Under the pieces are notes generated by a model, which did not search any database, was not told the origin of the DNA, and saw only the letters and a list, made by a program, of their open reading frames with translations. Both the position numbers and the translations under genes were made by a program. A DNA stretch of 64,000 nucleotides from Dyadobacter tibetensis Y620-1 (GTDB lineage: Bacteria; Bacteroidota; Bacteroidia; Cytophagales; Spirosomataceae), in contig NZ_AZQN01000002.1 in the NCBI RefSeq assembly GCF_000566685.1, forward strand, positions 372,001-436,000, given 5' to 3'. Positions 16,423-25,430 of the stretch are shown in pieces (position 1 is the first letter of the stretch; each line of letters begins with the position of its first letter).

Positions 16423-19389
16423 ATGTTACTCAACTGCCACAGCTTCTTCAGTCTACGCTACGGTACCATACCGGAAGAAACCCTGCTGGACCTGGCACAG
16501 CAGAACGGTTACCGTTGCATCGCCCTGACCGACATCAATAACACCTCCGCCTGTCTCAACTTCGTACGCATGGCGCCCCGCTATGGCATCAGACCCATAC
16601 TGGGCATCGACTTCCGCAACGGTATCCGCCAAAAATTCATTGCCCTGGCGCGTAATAACCAGGGCTTCCAGGAGCTCAACCGCTACCTATCGGAGCACTC
16701 GCACCTCAAAAAGGAGATTCCCGATCAGGCCCCTGCCTTTCTGGACGCCGTGGTGATATACCCTTTCGAAACCCTGCTGGACACGGAGAAAAACCAATTT
16801 CTAGAGCACGAATACATTGGCATATCCAGCCAAGATCTACTCAAAATACGCTATTCCAGACTCTATCGGCACCAGGACCGGTTCGTGATCCTGCAGCCCG
16901 TAAGCTTCCGCCATAAGAAAGACTTCAACACCCACCGTCTCCTTCGTGCCGTAGACGAGAACACCATGCTGCAAAAACTGACAGTTTTCGACACCGCCAG
17001 CGAAAGCGAACAGATGCAGCCTATAGAAGTCCTCAAAGCTCGATTTAAAGACTATCCTAACCTGATCTACAACACCGAAAAACTCCTAGAATCCTGCGAA
17101 ATACAGTTTTCCTTCGGCGAAGGACGGCAACACCAGAATCTGAAAGTTTATGGAAAAACGGCACAGGAAGACTATGAAATGCTGCGGAGCCTGAGCTATA
17201 AGGGACTGAGCTACCGCTATGGCACTGCCGTAGACGACCGCATCCTCGACCGCATCGCCATGGAGCTGGAGCTCATTCGCCAGCAGGACTTCGTGCCCTT
17301 CTTTCTGGTCAACCACGACATCGTCTCCTATGCCCGTCATAAAGACTATTATTATGTGGGTCGGGGTAGCGGGGCCAACAGCATCGTGGCCTATCTGCTC
17401 AATATCACCAATGTGGACCCCATCGAGCTGGACCTGTACTTCGAGCGGTTTATGAATCTGTACCGGAAGAATCCCCCCGATTTCGACATCGACTTCTCCT
17501 GGAAAGACCGGGACGACATCACCCGGTATATCTTTGAGAAATACGGCAAAAACAACCAGGCCGCCCTGTTGGCGACCTATAATACCTTCCAGCATAGCGC
17601 CGCCGTGCGGGAGCTGGGGAAGGTATTTGGCCTGCCCACCCATGAGATAGACGCCCTGAGCGACAAGAAGTTCGAATACAACAAGCTGGACGACCTCTCC
17701 AAACTGGTCCTTCGCTATGCCCAGTATCTCCAGGAAAACAACCAGCCCAACCACCTGAGCATTCATGCCGGCGGGATTCTGATTACCCAGAAGCCCATCC
17801 ATTATTTCTCAGCCACCGATCTGCCCCCCAAGGGCTACCCCACCACCCAGTTCGACATGGTGATCGCCGAGGATGTGGGTCTATACAAGTACGATATCCT
17901 CAGCCAGAGGGGGCTGGCCAAGATCAAGGAGACCCTGGACGTAATCCACTACAACCGCCCGGAGGCCCCGGCCATAGACATCCACGATGTCAGGAAGTTC
18001 AAAACCGACCCCAAGATCAACGCCCTTATCCGCCGGGCCTCCTGCATAGGCTGCTTTTATGTGGAGTCGCCCGCCATGCGCATGCTGCTCAAAAAACTGG
18101 AGGTAGACACCTATCTGGGACTGGTGGCAGCCAGCTCCATCATCCGTCCCGGCGTAGCCAAAAGCGGGATGATGCGCGCCTATATCCTGCGCCACCGCTT
18201 CCCCGAGCGCCGCCTCGACGCCCCCCCCGAACTTCTGCGCCTGATGGAAGATACCTATGGGGTGATGGTCTACCAGGAGGACGTCATCAAGGTAGCCCAC
18301 TATTATGCCGGCCTCACCCTGGCCGAGGCCGACGTCATCCGTCGGGGCATGAGCGGGAAGTTCCGCGGCAGGGCCGAATTCGAAATGGTGCAGACCAAAT
18401 TCTTCGAAAACTGTCAGCATAAGGGCTACGACCCCGTGCAGACCCAGCAAGTATGGGACCAGATCGCCAGCTTCGCCGGCTACGCCTTCGCCAAGGGCCA
18501 CTCGGCATCCTACGCCGTAGAGAGCTATCAGAGCCTGTTCCTAAAGACTTACTACCCTCTGGAATATATGGTGGCCACCCTCAACAACGGAGGGGGCTTC
18601 TACAGCCAGGAGCTCTACATCCACGAGGCACGCATGTGCGGAGCACAGATAGAGGCTCCTTGCATCAATCACAGCGACGCCGACACCTGCATCAGCGGCA
18701 CCACCATCTACCTGGGCCTGCAGATGCTCCACCAGCTGGAGCTGCGCACCATGCAGCAGATCCTGCACGCCCGCCAACAGGAAGGACCCTTCGTCTCGCT
18801 CAACGACTTCCTCGACCGGGTGCCCATCAGCATCGAGCAGCTCACCATCCTGATCCGCATCGACGCCTTTCGGTTTACCGGCATCGACAAGAAGACTCTG
18901 CTCTGGAAGGCCACCTTCCGCCTCAATAAAAGCACCAACAAAACGCCTCAGAAGCAGTTATTTCAGAACCAGGTAAAAGATTATAAGCTCCCGCAGTTTC
19001 AGGAGACCTTTATCGACAACGCCTTCGACCAGATCGAACTACTGGGTTTCCCCCTCTGCAGCCCCTTCGCCCTCTCCCGGGAGCCCATCCCGCCTGGGGT
19101 GATGAGCAGCGAGATCCACCAGTTTGTCAACCTGCCTGTAACCCAATATGGCTATCTGGTAACGGTAAAAAACACCCGCACCAACCGGGGAGAGACCATG
19201 CAGTTTGGGACGTTTGTAGACCAAAACGGAGATTTTATCGATACGGTACACTTCCCTCCCATCGTCAAAAAATTCAAACTCACCGGCCGGGGCCTATACA
19301 AAATCCAGGGAAAAGTCACCGAAGAATTCGGCTTTCTGTCCATAGAAGTGGCAGCCCTGGAAAGATTGGATATGGTTTCGAGGGGTTAG
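16423..19389 (+). CDS. DnaE-type DNA polymerase III alpha subunit, probably error-prone (DnaE2-like)
   Basis: A C-family polymerase of 988 residues, shorter than a replicative DnaE. The N-terminal PHP domain is degenerate (NCHSFFSLRYG). The palm has GRGSGANSIVAYLL, ERFMNLYRKNPPDFDIDFSW with the catalytic aspartates near residue 353-357, and SIHAGGILIT. Then come the thumb, fingers (YQEDVIKVA, FAKGHSASYA) and an OB-fold tail. Linkage to a Y-family polymerase and a LexA-like repressor matches the damage-induced ImuB/DnaE2 cassettes of other phyla, so translesion synthesis is likely. Like dinB, it is GC-rich compared with the rest of the window, hinting at transfer of the cassette as a unit. Confidence 0.92.
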   Translation: MLLNCHSFFSLRYGTIPEETLLDLAQQNGYRCIALTDINNTSACLNFVRMAPRYGIRPILGIDFRNGIRQKFIALARNNQGFQELNRYLSEHSHLKKEIPDQAPAFLDAVVIYPFETLLDTEKNQFLEHEYIGISSQDLLKIRYSRLYRHQDRFVILQPVSFRHKKDFNTHRLLRAVDENTMLQKLTVFDTASESEQMQPIEVLKARFKDYPNLIYNTEKLLESCEIQFSFGEGRQHQNLKVYGKTAQEDYEMLRSLSYKGLSYRYGTAVDDRILDRIAMELELIRQQDFVPFFLVNHDIVSYARHKDYYYVGRGSGANSIVAYLLNITNVDPIELDLYFERFMNLYRKNPPDFDIDFSWKDRDDITRYIFEKYGKNNQAALLATYNTFQHSAAVRELGKVFGLPTHEIDALSDKKFEYNKLDDLSKLVLRYAQYLQENNQPNHLSIHAGGILITQKPIHYFSATDLPPKGYPTTQFDMVIAEDVGLYKYDILSQRGLAKIKETLDVIHYNRPEAPAIDIHDVRKFKTDPKINALIRRASCIGCFYVESPAMRMLLKKLEVDTYLGLVAASSIIRPGVAKSGMMRAYILRHRFPERRLDAPPELLRLMEDTYGVMVYQEDVIKVAHYYAGLTLAEADVIRRGMSGKFRGRAEFEMVQTKFFENCQHKGYDPVQTQQVWDQIASFAGYAFAKGHSASYAVESYQSLFLKTYYPLEYMVATLNNGGGFYSQELYIHEARMCGAQIEAPCINHSDADTCISGTTIYLGLQMLHQLELRTMQQILHARQQEGPFVSLNDFLDRVPISIEQLTILIRIDAFRFTGIDKKTLLWKATFRLNKSTNKTPQKQLFQNQVKDYKLPQFQETFIDNAFDQIELLGFPLCSPFALSREPIPPGVMSSEIHQFVNLPVTQYGYLVTVKNTRTNRGETMQFGTFVDQNGDFIDTVHFPPIVKKFKLTGRGLYKIQGKVTEEFGFLSIEVAALERLDMVSRG

Positions 19390-19420
19390 GCTTTAGGCTT
19401 TAGGCTTTAGGCTTTAGGCG
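19386..19420 (+). repeat. Tandem heptamer CTTTAGG x4
   Basis: Right at the stop of the polymerase gene a TTAGG unit is followed by four exact copies of CTTTAGG (19391-19418) and the tail CGAG. A related GTTAGGG run with the same TTAGGCGAG ending lies at 20414-20437, on the other side of the toxin-antitoxin pair. Confidence 0.85.
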
Positions 19421-19603
19421 AGGAAAAATTTTTGTAAGGAATAGGTTCCGGGAAGGGCAGGAAAATGGAGGGTATTCTTAATCTTGGGGCGTGTAAAATC
19501 AATCGAGATAGCTCAAAAGATGCAAAATCATTTTTTTGGGGTGAGTTCACCAAAATAGCCATTATTACCTCCCATGACTTTTTTCGTAATTTGCATTGAT
19601 TTA

Positions 19604-19888
19604 TTATTTAAATAGGTCGGAGTGCGTACCCGTTCTTACCAATTCCAGAAGCATAAGTTTTTCATTTTCGTCCCAAATAAGTAATACATCAGGTCGAACA
19701 TGGCATTCCCAATAGCCACTATATTCCCCTCTTAATTTATGAGCATTATGATTCCTATCCAGTCCTTTATGCACTTTATTTGCTAATATTTTAAGCACAT
19801 TCGCCAATTCATCAAAATCCCTTAGACTACGCTTTTTGAGTAATTTAGCATCTTTAAGAAATTTCGTTGAGTATAGTATTTCAAACAT
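19604..19888 (-). CDS. YafQ-family mRNA interferase toxin
   Basis: This 94-residue RelE-superfamily toxin keeps every residue expected for YafQ: His50 in HKLRG, His63 and Asp67 in ECHVRPDVLLIW, His89 in GTHSDLF and the terminal Phe. YafQ cleaves mRNA at the ribosome. Numbering of the first three catalytic residues agrees with E. coli YafQ. The gene starts two bases after the stop of a 63-residue ORF, the expected antitoxin-first order. AT-rich sequence and its place at the edge of the accessory island suggest acquisition. Confidence 0.9.
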   Translation of the reverse strand: MFEILYSTKFLKDAKLLKKRSLRDFDELANVLKILANKVHKGLDRNHNAHKLRGEYSGYWECHVRPDVLLIWDENEKLMLLELVRTGTHSDLFK

Positions 19889-19890
19889 GA

Positions 19891-20082
19891 CTATACTAAT
19901 TTCAAAAACTCATCAACACTTCCTACCCTATTACCCTTCCCATTCTTAAGCTCTTTCATGGCCTGAATAGTTTCCTTGTTAGGAACTCTTTCCTCCGAAA
20001 TAATTTTACCATGAATCTTGCTTAAAAATTCCTTAAAAGAGGAGCTTTCTTCCTCTGGCAACTCAATTGTGAACGTTATCAT
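19891..20082 (-). CDS. Putative antitoxin partner of the YafQ-type toxin
   Basis: A 63-residue protein starting MITFTIELPEEES, with an acidic N-terminal strand and a C-terminal GSVDEFLKLV. I do not recognise the fold with certainty; it is not an obvious DinJ/RelB ribbon-helix-helix protein. Size, order and the two-base gap to the toxin make it the likely antitoxin. In many such pairs the antitoxin C-terminus wraps the toxin, which would fit the tail here. Confidence 0.7.
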   Translation of the reverse strand: MITFTIELPEEESSSFKEFLSKIHGKIISEERVPNKETIQAMKELKNGKGNRVGSVDEFLKLV

Positions 20083-20893
20083 TTTTTTTTACATTTAAAA
20101 GGGTTGCTACATTTATAAACCAATAAAAACCCCTTTAAGTTATGTTGACAAACTCAAGAAGCAATATTTTAAACACTCCCCACCACAATTTTCTTGCCCA
20201 TTAAGTTCAAAAAACCACTCATTTTCAACGACTTTCGCAACAGGTATACCCCTATCCCTTGTATAATGCTTCACTCGTTTTTGTGCTTACCATGGACCAG
20301 TTTGTAGCCCCTAAAAAAGGACAAAATAAGGATAGATAAATAAATCAAAAAAACATCGCTCGCACCAGTAATCCAAAGCGGTCTTTGAGGGAGTGAGGGA
20401 AACGTATTAGGCAGTTAGGGGTTAGGGGTTAGGCGAGTGCTGGAGGGGGGATCTACTATCAGGCACCATGCCAATCTTAACTTTTTCCTGGATTAGGCTG
20501 TAGTCCATTCCATTCCAGCCAATGTACTTTTTAAGATCCACTCCGTTCTTAACTTCCTAAACCCATAAACCAGCTTATATCAGAACAAATTCAGACCAAT
20601 TACCCTCCCAAAACTATGTTCGGCTATCTGACCAAGATCGGCTTTTAAGTCAAGAATAGACCTGTTTTGTGGTGCGGAGGCTGGCGGAGCTACACCAATA
20701 TGAGGGATGGCACACTTGCGATATATATATTCCTGAATTTTATAAAAGAAATGATCTTATCGCCAGCCAAACTTGTAAATGGCGTATAGTTGCTACATCA
20801 CTAGCAGTAATGGGTAATAAAATGACGGATTGCTAAATTCTATATTGGTTACCAACCTCCTCCAAGTCCCATAATTTGAATTTGGGAGTAATA
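20083..20893. other. Intergenic stretch without a supported gene
   Basis: About 800 bases, AT-rich with many stops in all frames. It holds the GTTAGGG repeat at 20414-20434 and nothing else I can support. Low coding density here and around the nearby relics suggests decayed sequence. Confidence 0.5.
20414..20434 (+). repeat. GTTAGGG heptamer repeat (about 3 units)
   Basis: Two exact GTTAGGG units followed by GTTAGGC, ending in TTAGGCGAG like the repeat at 19391-19418. Confidence 0.7.
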
Positions 20894-21202
20894 TTAGATA
20901 ATGTTTTTACATTTTATTGGCTTTCTTAGACGACCCTTATTACGCCGGAATCTAAATGCAAAAAATTGATACAGCTCCCCTGAATCATAACCTAAAAACT
21001 CGTCCAATTCTTCAAAGCCCAACAGTAATGTCCTCACTGGGTTCTTTAATGGTTCAAATAGATAATTAAAAATGAGTATTGTAGAGAATTCATTTTCTTT
21101 AAAAATCGTATGATCTGACTCAATAAGCCAGATGCCGATTTCTTCCAATTTCTGTTTTTGCCTATCCACTTCAAAATGGGAGCGCCCCAAGAACTTAGTC
21201 AT
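20894..21202 (-). CDS. Hypothetical protein, 102 residues
   Basis: An open frame with a start MTKFLGRSHFEVDRQKQKLEE and a basic C-terminus rich in Arg and Lys. No family recognised. The composition looks protein-like (amphipathic, with aromatic residues spread through it) and no better ORF overlaps it. It is divergent from the NTPase gene, with about 140 AT-rich bases between them. No function is proposed. Confidence 0.4.
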   Translation of the reverse strand: MTKFLGRSHFEVDRQKQKLEEIGIWLIESDHTIFKENEFSTILIFNYLFEPLKNPVRTLLLGFEELDEFLGYDSGELYQFFAFRFRRNKGRLRKPIKCKNII

Positions 21203-21338
21203 TTGTTACTTGTTTTAATTCTTTACTCAAAATATAATTGAAATAAAATGAAGTTATCCTATACCATTTTTGAAGATAAATAAATGCAATAATAAGCATT
21301 AAATATTTTACCTTTAATCTGTACACTTATCTAGTAGC

Positions 21339-22865
21339 ATGGGCAACATTCGAGTAGACCACACCTCACTGGAGGACAAGTTCATAGCACATTTAAATGA
21401 ACCAATTAATAATAAAACACTCCTCAGTGGACCTTTCGGGTCTGGAAAATCAACTTTCTTAAGCCAAATAGAAAAAAAATATAATAACTCCGAAGCATCA
21501 AAGGCCAAGCAGCAATTCATCTTCTTAAAAATTCTACCTGTCAATTATTCTATAGCTTCTAATGATGACATATTCGAGCTGATCAAATACGACCTTATTG
21601 TTGAGCTTCTGGCCAAATATGGGGAAAAGATAACGTTCTCAGAAGAGGACTTTTCTATGTTTCTTATTTATCAGATGTTTATAATTGAACGATTTGGTGG
21701 TGGCAAAACATTGGGAAGCATGATCCAAGCGGGTCAGATAATTACAGAAATAGCCAACTACCCTGAAGCAATAGTGGCAAACCTAACGCTTTCCTCAAAG
21801 ATCAACAAATGGCCCGGAAACCTATGGAAAGGATTACAAAAATTCAGAGAAAAGGTGCAGGAAAACCCTGAAAGAAAAATCATAGAAGAATTCATGGCTA
21901 AGCAAGAATCTAAGCCGGGAGTTTACTCGTCTGACCCTGTATCAAGCCTGATTTATCAATTAGTTCAGCGCATAAAAAATCAAGAAGCGAAAACGGTGTT
22001 AATTGTCGACGATATGGACAGGCTGGACCCAGAGCATATCTTTAGGATTTTCAACATTTTTAGCGCTCACTACGATCCAGAAGTTGACATGAATAAATTT
22101 GGTTTTGACAGAATTGTTCTAGTTTGCGATATAGATAATATCAGAAAGATATTTCATCATAGATATGGTTCTGCTGTTGATTTCTCAGGTTATATCGACA
22201 AATTCTACTCTACTGAGCCATTTCATTTCGACAACCAATTAATCATTAGAGATTCAATTGATAAGATTTTTACAATTCTTAAACCTCAACTCCCTACAAG
22301 TTATAAAGAACGGAACCCCCTCAACGAAATGGAGCGGCTGACTACTTATATAGTGCGTACACTGATAATTTATAAACGACTGAATCTGAGAAAAATCATA
22401 AACTATCCCAAAATCGAATTCCCAACGGAAACGGTAAGGCTTTTTGCGCAAGAAGAAATAAATAAAGCTGAATCAGATTTTTTCATACTCTACAGAATAC
22501 TAAGAGGATTTCTCCATAGTATTGATCCAATAATTGAAAGTATTGAGGCTGTAGAAAAAAAATACAGTCCTGATGAATTCCATGAACGCAACGACACTAG
22601 CCTTGATATCACTACACTTACTAAAACTGTAATGAAAATCTGTTTACCTATTCTACGCACCCCAACTTTGGAGATTAGTATAGAAGAGGTTGACAGACAG
22701 AGGATCAACATTCCAACTCTTGGTATGGATGTTATTTTCGAAGGTAACTGGAAAAATCCAATTATTAAAAAAGTGGAGCCAACTTCTGATCAAACTATCT
22801 TAAATCCATTTATGATATTGGGGAAAGCATTAAATGAGGCTAGAAAACGGGGTTTTATTACCTAG
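21339..22865 (+). CDS. KAP-like P-loop NTPase
   Basis: Walker A is GPFGSGKST near residues 32-40. Walker B is TVLIVDDMDRLDPEHIFRIF near residue 224-243, matching the DDxDRxxP signature of KAP NTPases and related STAND-like ATPases. A mid-region (residues 130-160) holds weakly hydrophobic sequence where many KAP proteins insert membrane helices. KAP proteins are scattered in bacteria by transfer, and several are linked to phage defence, but no role can be assigned here. The gene overlaps the next ORF by 32 bases and lies in the AT-rich island. Confidence 0.75.
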   Translation: MGNIRVDHTSLEDKFIAHLNEPINNKTLLSGPFGSGKSTFLSQIEKKYNNSEASKAKQQFIFLKILPVNYSIASNDDIFELIKYDLIVELLAKYGEKITFSEEDFSMFLIYQMFIIERFGGGKTLGSMIQAGQIITEIANYPEAIVANLTLSSKINKWPGNLWKGLQKFREKVQENPERKIIEEFMAKQESKPGVYSSDPVSSLIYQLVQRIKNQEAKTVLIVDDMDRLDPEHIFRIFNIFSAHYDPEVDMNKFGFDRIVLVCDIDNIRKIFHHRYGSAVDFSGYIDKFYSTEPFHFDNQLIIRDSIDKIFTILKPQLPTSYKERNPLNEMERLTTYIVRTLIIYKRLNLRKIINYPKIEFPTETVRLFAQEEINKAESDFFILYRILRGFLHSIDPIIESIEAVEKKYSPDEFHERNDTSLDITTLTKTVMKICLPILRTPTLEISIEEVDRQRINIPTLGMDVIFEGNWKNPIIKKVEPTSDQTILNPFMILGKALNEARKRGFIT

Positions 22866-23130
22866 TCCATCAAGCGGAACGAACACATATTACCACCAGT
22901 ACTTAATTGTAAAAACTCCAGAAGAAAATTTTAACTTTAAACTCGCTGCAAAACTATTCCAGTTTTTAAGCGGAAAGAGCAAAAATCCGAACAAGAAATT
23001 TTTGTTTAGAGTAATAGGGCAGACACCTATGTTCCGTAGTGTGCAAATCGGGGCGGATGAAAAATTCAAAACAAAACTCAAACCAGCTATTGAACCATGG
23101 TTAAATCTTTCAGTTGGTATACCTTTTTGA
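22834..23130 (+). CDS. Hypothetical protein overlapping the NTPase gene
   Basis: A 98-residue ORF that starts inside the end of the NTPase gene and ends inside the start of the T9SS protein gene, filling the gap completely. It is basic (many Lys) and has no recognised domain; MRLENGVLLPSPSSG is its start. The overlaps suggest translational coupling with the NTPase. It could instead be the out-of-frame end of a longer ancestral NTPase gene. Confidence 0.45.
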   Translation: MRLENGVLLPSPSSGTNTYYHQYLIVKTPEENFNFKLAAKLFQFLSGKSKNPNKKFLFRVIGQTPMFRSVQIGADEKFKTKLKPAIEPWLNLSVGIPF

Positions 23131-24512
23131 TAATAATTATTGGGTTGAATTGTTTTGGTATGAATCCAGCCAAAGGACAAAACTTAGTCCCAAATGGTGG
23201 ATTTGAAAACATTATTAAAAAACCTTGTGATTTACTCACTACAATCGGTGATAACGTATCCGTCTTTTCATCAAATTGGTATACCCCAACCGGTGGTACT
23301 AGTGATATTTGGGTTGATATCAACACTTCAAATTGTGCTGTTGATTTACTCAAAAGATACAATATCAAACCACATTCGGGACAATTTTGTGGTGGTATCA
23401 TAACTTCGGCAAATAATAATGAAATTATTAATACTAATGCAATACCAGTATATAGAGAATACTTACAAGTAAAACTTGCTCAAAAATTACAAACAGACAA
23501 AGTCTATTATTTAGAATTTTATGCTCATTTTATCTACAACTCATCTCTTGCCAGCAATAATTTAGGGGCTCTATTCACAAAGGATTCCATAAAATCCGAA
23601 TCTCCATTAGATTTCGGACTTTTAAAGTATGAACCACAAATCAATATTTCGGAAATCATTTCGGACACCAAAAATTGGGTAAAGGTTAGCGGCTGTTTTC
23701 AGGCTTCTGAAAATTATGAATTTCTTACAATAGGCAATTTTTTTCCCGATTCTAAAACTGCATTTAGTCCAACCATTTATCTTACAGGGCTAGAACCTTA
23801 CTACTTAATAGATGATGTGTATTTGGAAGAGTATGACCTCAATCAATTACCTCCTAACGATATTTTAGGGAAAGATACCACACTTTGCTTTGGCCAAACC
23901 CTGAATTATGATTTAAGTCAATATCAACAATTTGATTTTTATTGGCCAAACAATAACCATACCCCAAAATACACCATTGATCGCGCAGGCGAATATGAGT
24001 TAAACCTAGCCTTTAACAAATGCGTTGTAAAGGATACGATTCGTGTTGAAATTATTAATGAAATTGATCTTGGAGTCGATTTAAATGTTTGTGAAGATAA
24101 TTTTCCAATAATCATTCAGAGCAAAAATCTGGAAAGTATTTCATGGAGTAACGGAGAAACTGCCAAAGCTATAACAGTTTCCAGTGCTGGAACCTATTCA
24201 GCTCAGGCACTCGATAAGCAATGCTATTCTGAGGATTCCATCACTATTAAAAGTGTTACCTGTCCTGGGCTGATTCCAAATGTTATCACCCCAAATAATG
24301 ATGGAATTAATGATAACTTCATCATCGACAATATACGGTTGATTCCTTGGCAATTAAGAATTTATAACCGTTGGGGGAAAATGGTTTACCAAAACAAACA
24401 TTACGACAATTCTTGGAACGGCAATAACCTATCTAGTGGCCTGTATTACTATGAGCTATCCAGTCAGGAAATTTCGAAACATCTGAAAGGTTGGGTGAAT
24501 ATAATAAGATAG
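23097..24512 (+). CDS. Secreted protein with type B T9SS sorting domain
   Basis: A signal peptide (hydrophobic core YTFLIIIIGLNCF) leads into NLVPNGGFEN, a common start of Bacteroidota surface proteins, and a lectin/jelly-roll-like region to about residue 240. Two PKD/Ig-like repeats follow (LGKDTTLCFGQTLNYDLS; LGVDLNVCEDNFPIII). The end is a gliding-motility-associated C-terminal domain: PNVITPNNDGINDNF, LRIYNRWGKMVYQN, SSGLYYYEL. Type B signals direct export by the type IX secretion system and attachment at the cell surface. The ligand is unknown. The start overlaps the previous ORF by 34 bases. Confidence 0.9.
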   Translation: MVKSFSWYTFLIIIIGLNCFGMNPAKGQNLVPNGGFENIIKKPCDLLTTIGDNVSVFSSNWYTPTGGTSDIWVDINTSNCAVDLLKRYNIKPHSGQFCGGIITSANNNEIINTNAIPVYREYLQVKLAQKLQTDKVYYLEFYAHFIYNSSLASNNLGALFTKDSIKSESPLDFGLLKYEPQINISEIISDTKNWVKVSGCFQASENYEFLTIGNFFPDSKTAFSPTIYLTGLEPYYLIDDVYLEEYDLNQLPPNDILGKDTTLCFGQTLNYDLSQYQQFDFYWPNNNHTPKYTIDRAGEYELNLAFNKCVVKDTIRVEIINEIDLGVDLNVCEDNFPIIIQSKNLESISWSNGETAKAITVSSAGTYSAQALDKQCYSEDSITIKSVTCPGLIPNVITPNNDGINDNFIIDNIRLIPWQLRIYNRWGKMVYQNKHYDNSWNGNNLSSGLYYYELSSQEISKHLKGWVNIIR

Positions 24513-25161
24513 GGCTTAATTATGGATGTGTAAAATGAACGCTGTCTGTGGTTAATTAATCATTCAAATTTATTTTTCTTTATTGGATTTTCAAGTGCTA
24601 TTTAAAAATTACGATTGGATTTGTCAAGGGTGGCCGAGGCACGAGGTCATTTATATGTAAGCAGTCGCCCATCCCACTTATTATGGTAAAGGGGCCAAAA
24701 TTTAGCACTTTAATTCTTCCAACGTTATGGTAACAAGTCTGAGAATTTTCCTTCCTAGTTCCAGTAGTTCAATTTTCTTAGAACGACTAGTAACCAAGCT
24801 TGTGGCTTGATGTTGTGATTTTTGCAGGTTGCAAAAAGTGAATAGATCATGGATCAAGTCAAAAACTCATAGAGCGTGTGGGATTTTATAAGAAGGTATT
24901 TCTATCCCATAAGCCCGTCGCCATCATACCACCCTTTCTGGGTTTTGGGAATGGACTAAAGCGATTAATTTCTATAACCATGTCACTCATTCTGGGTTTT
25001 CATGGATCAAGGTCGATTGCCGACAGCCCACAGCTGATTGCCGACTGCTGAGCGCCTCTATATTGGGCAATCAGCTGTTGGCCTTGGGCTATCAATTAGA
25101 CTGGTCAGCACAGATAATTTCCGGATGCATTTCTATTACCAAAGAACAAACTTCCCTAAAA
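24513..25161. other. Intergenic, decayed sequence with hairpin repeat
   Basis: No gene can be supported over about 650 bases. Near its end are two copies of GATTGCCGAC (25015 and 25036) and a perfect 13-bp inverted repeat, ACAGCTGATTGCC / GGCAATCAGCTGT (25030-25042 and 25066-25078). Confidence 0.5.
25030..25078. repeat. 13-bp inverted repeat with 23-base loop
   Basis: ACAGCTGATTGCC at 25030-25042 pairs exactly with GGCAATCAGCTGT at 25066-25078. It precedes the HigB-like relic and overlaps the apparent upstream extension of its frame, which argues that the extension is not coding. It may be a small mobile or REP-like element. Confidence 0.6.
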
Positions 25162-25413
25162 GTGGAACTTTATTTGACATTTTGGGAGAAACACCCTGAT
25201 GCACGACCATCCATAGAAACTTGGTATGCAACCATTGAAACGAATCGGTTCAACTTTCCCAGTGAGATAACAGGCTTCTTTAAGGATGCCGACACCCTTA
25301 AGAACAATAGAATTGTCTTTGACATCTGTAATAACAAGTACAGGCTCATTGTCAAATTTGAGTACAGGTATCAATCAGCTTATATCAGATTTATTGGCAC
25401 TCATAAAGAATAA
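25162..25413 (+). pseudogene. HigB-type toxin relic (altered start, early stop)
   Basis: The translated frame contains the HigB core FWEKHPDARPSIETWY, then NNRIVFDICNNKYRLIVKF and AYIRFIGTHKE. In the family GTHxEYDKI usually follows; here the tyrosine codon is TAA, giving a stop, with Asp and Asn codons directly after. A normal start is missing: the family's Met-led first strand is replaced by GTG-led VELYLT, or an unrelated upstream extension from 25063. The HigA partner survives only as its last 26 codons. About 84 residues remain of roughly 100. An active orphan toxin would be harmful, so it is probably inactive. Confidence 0.7.
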
Positions 25414-25430
25414 GATAACACGTACTAAAC

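Noticed and set aside
17086..18501. Long minus-strand ORFs inside the dnaE-type gene
   Set aside because: The gene is GC-rich, which leaves few stops on the opposite strand; the products are Gly/Val/His-rich and match nothing.
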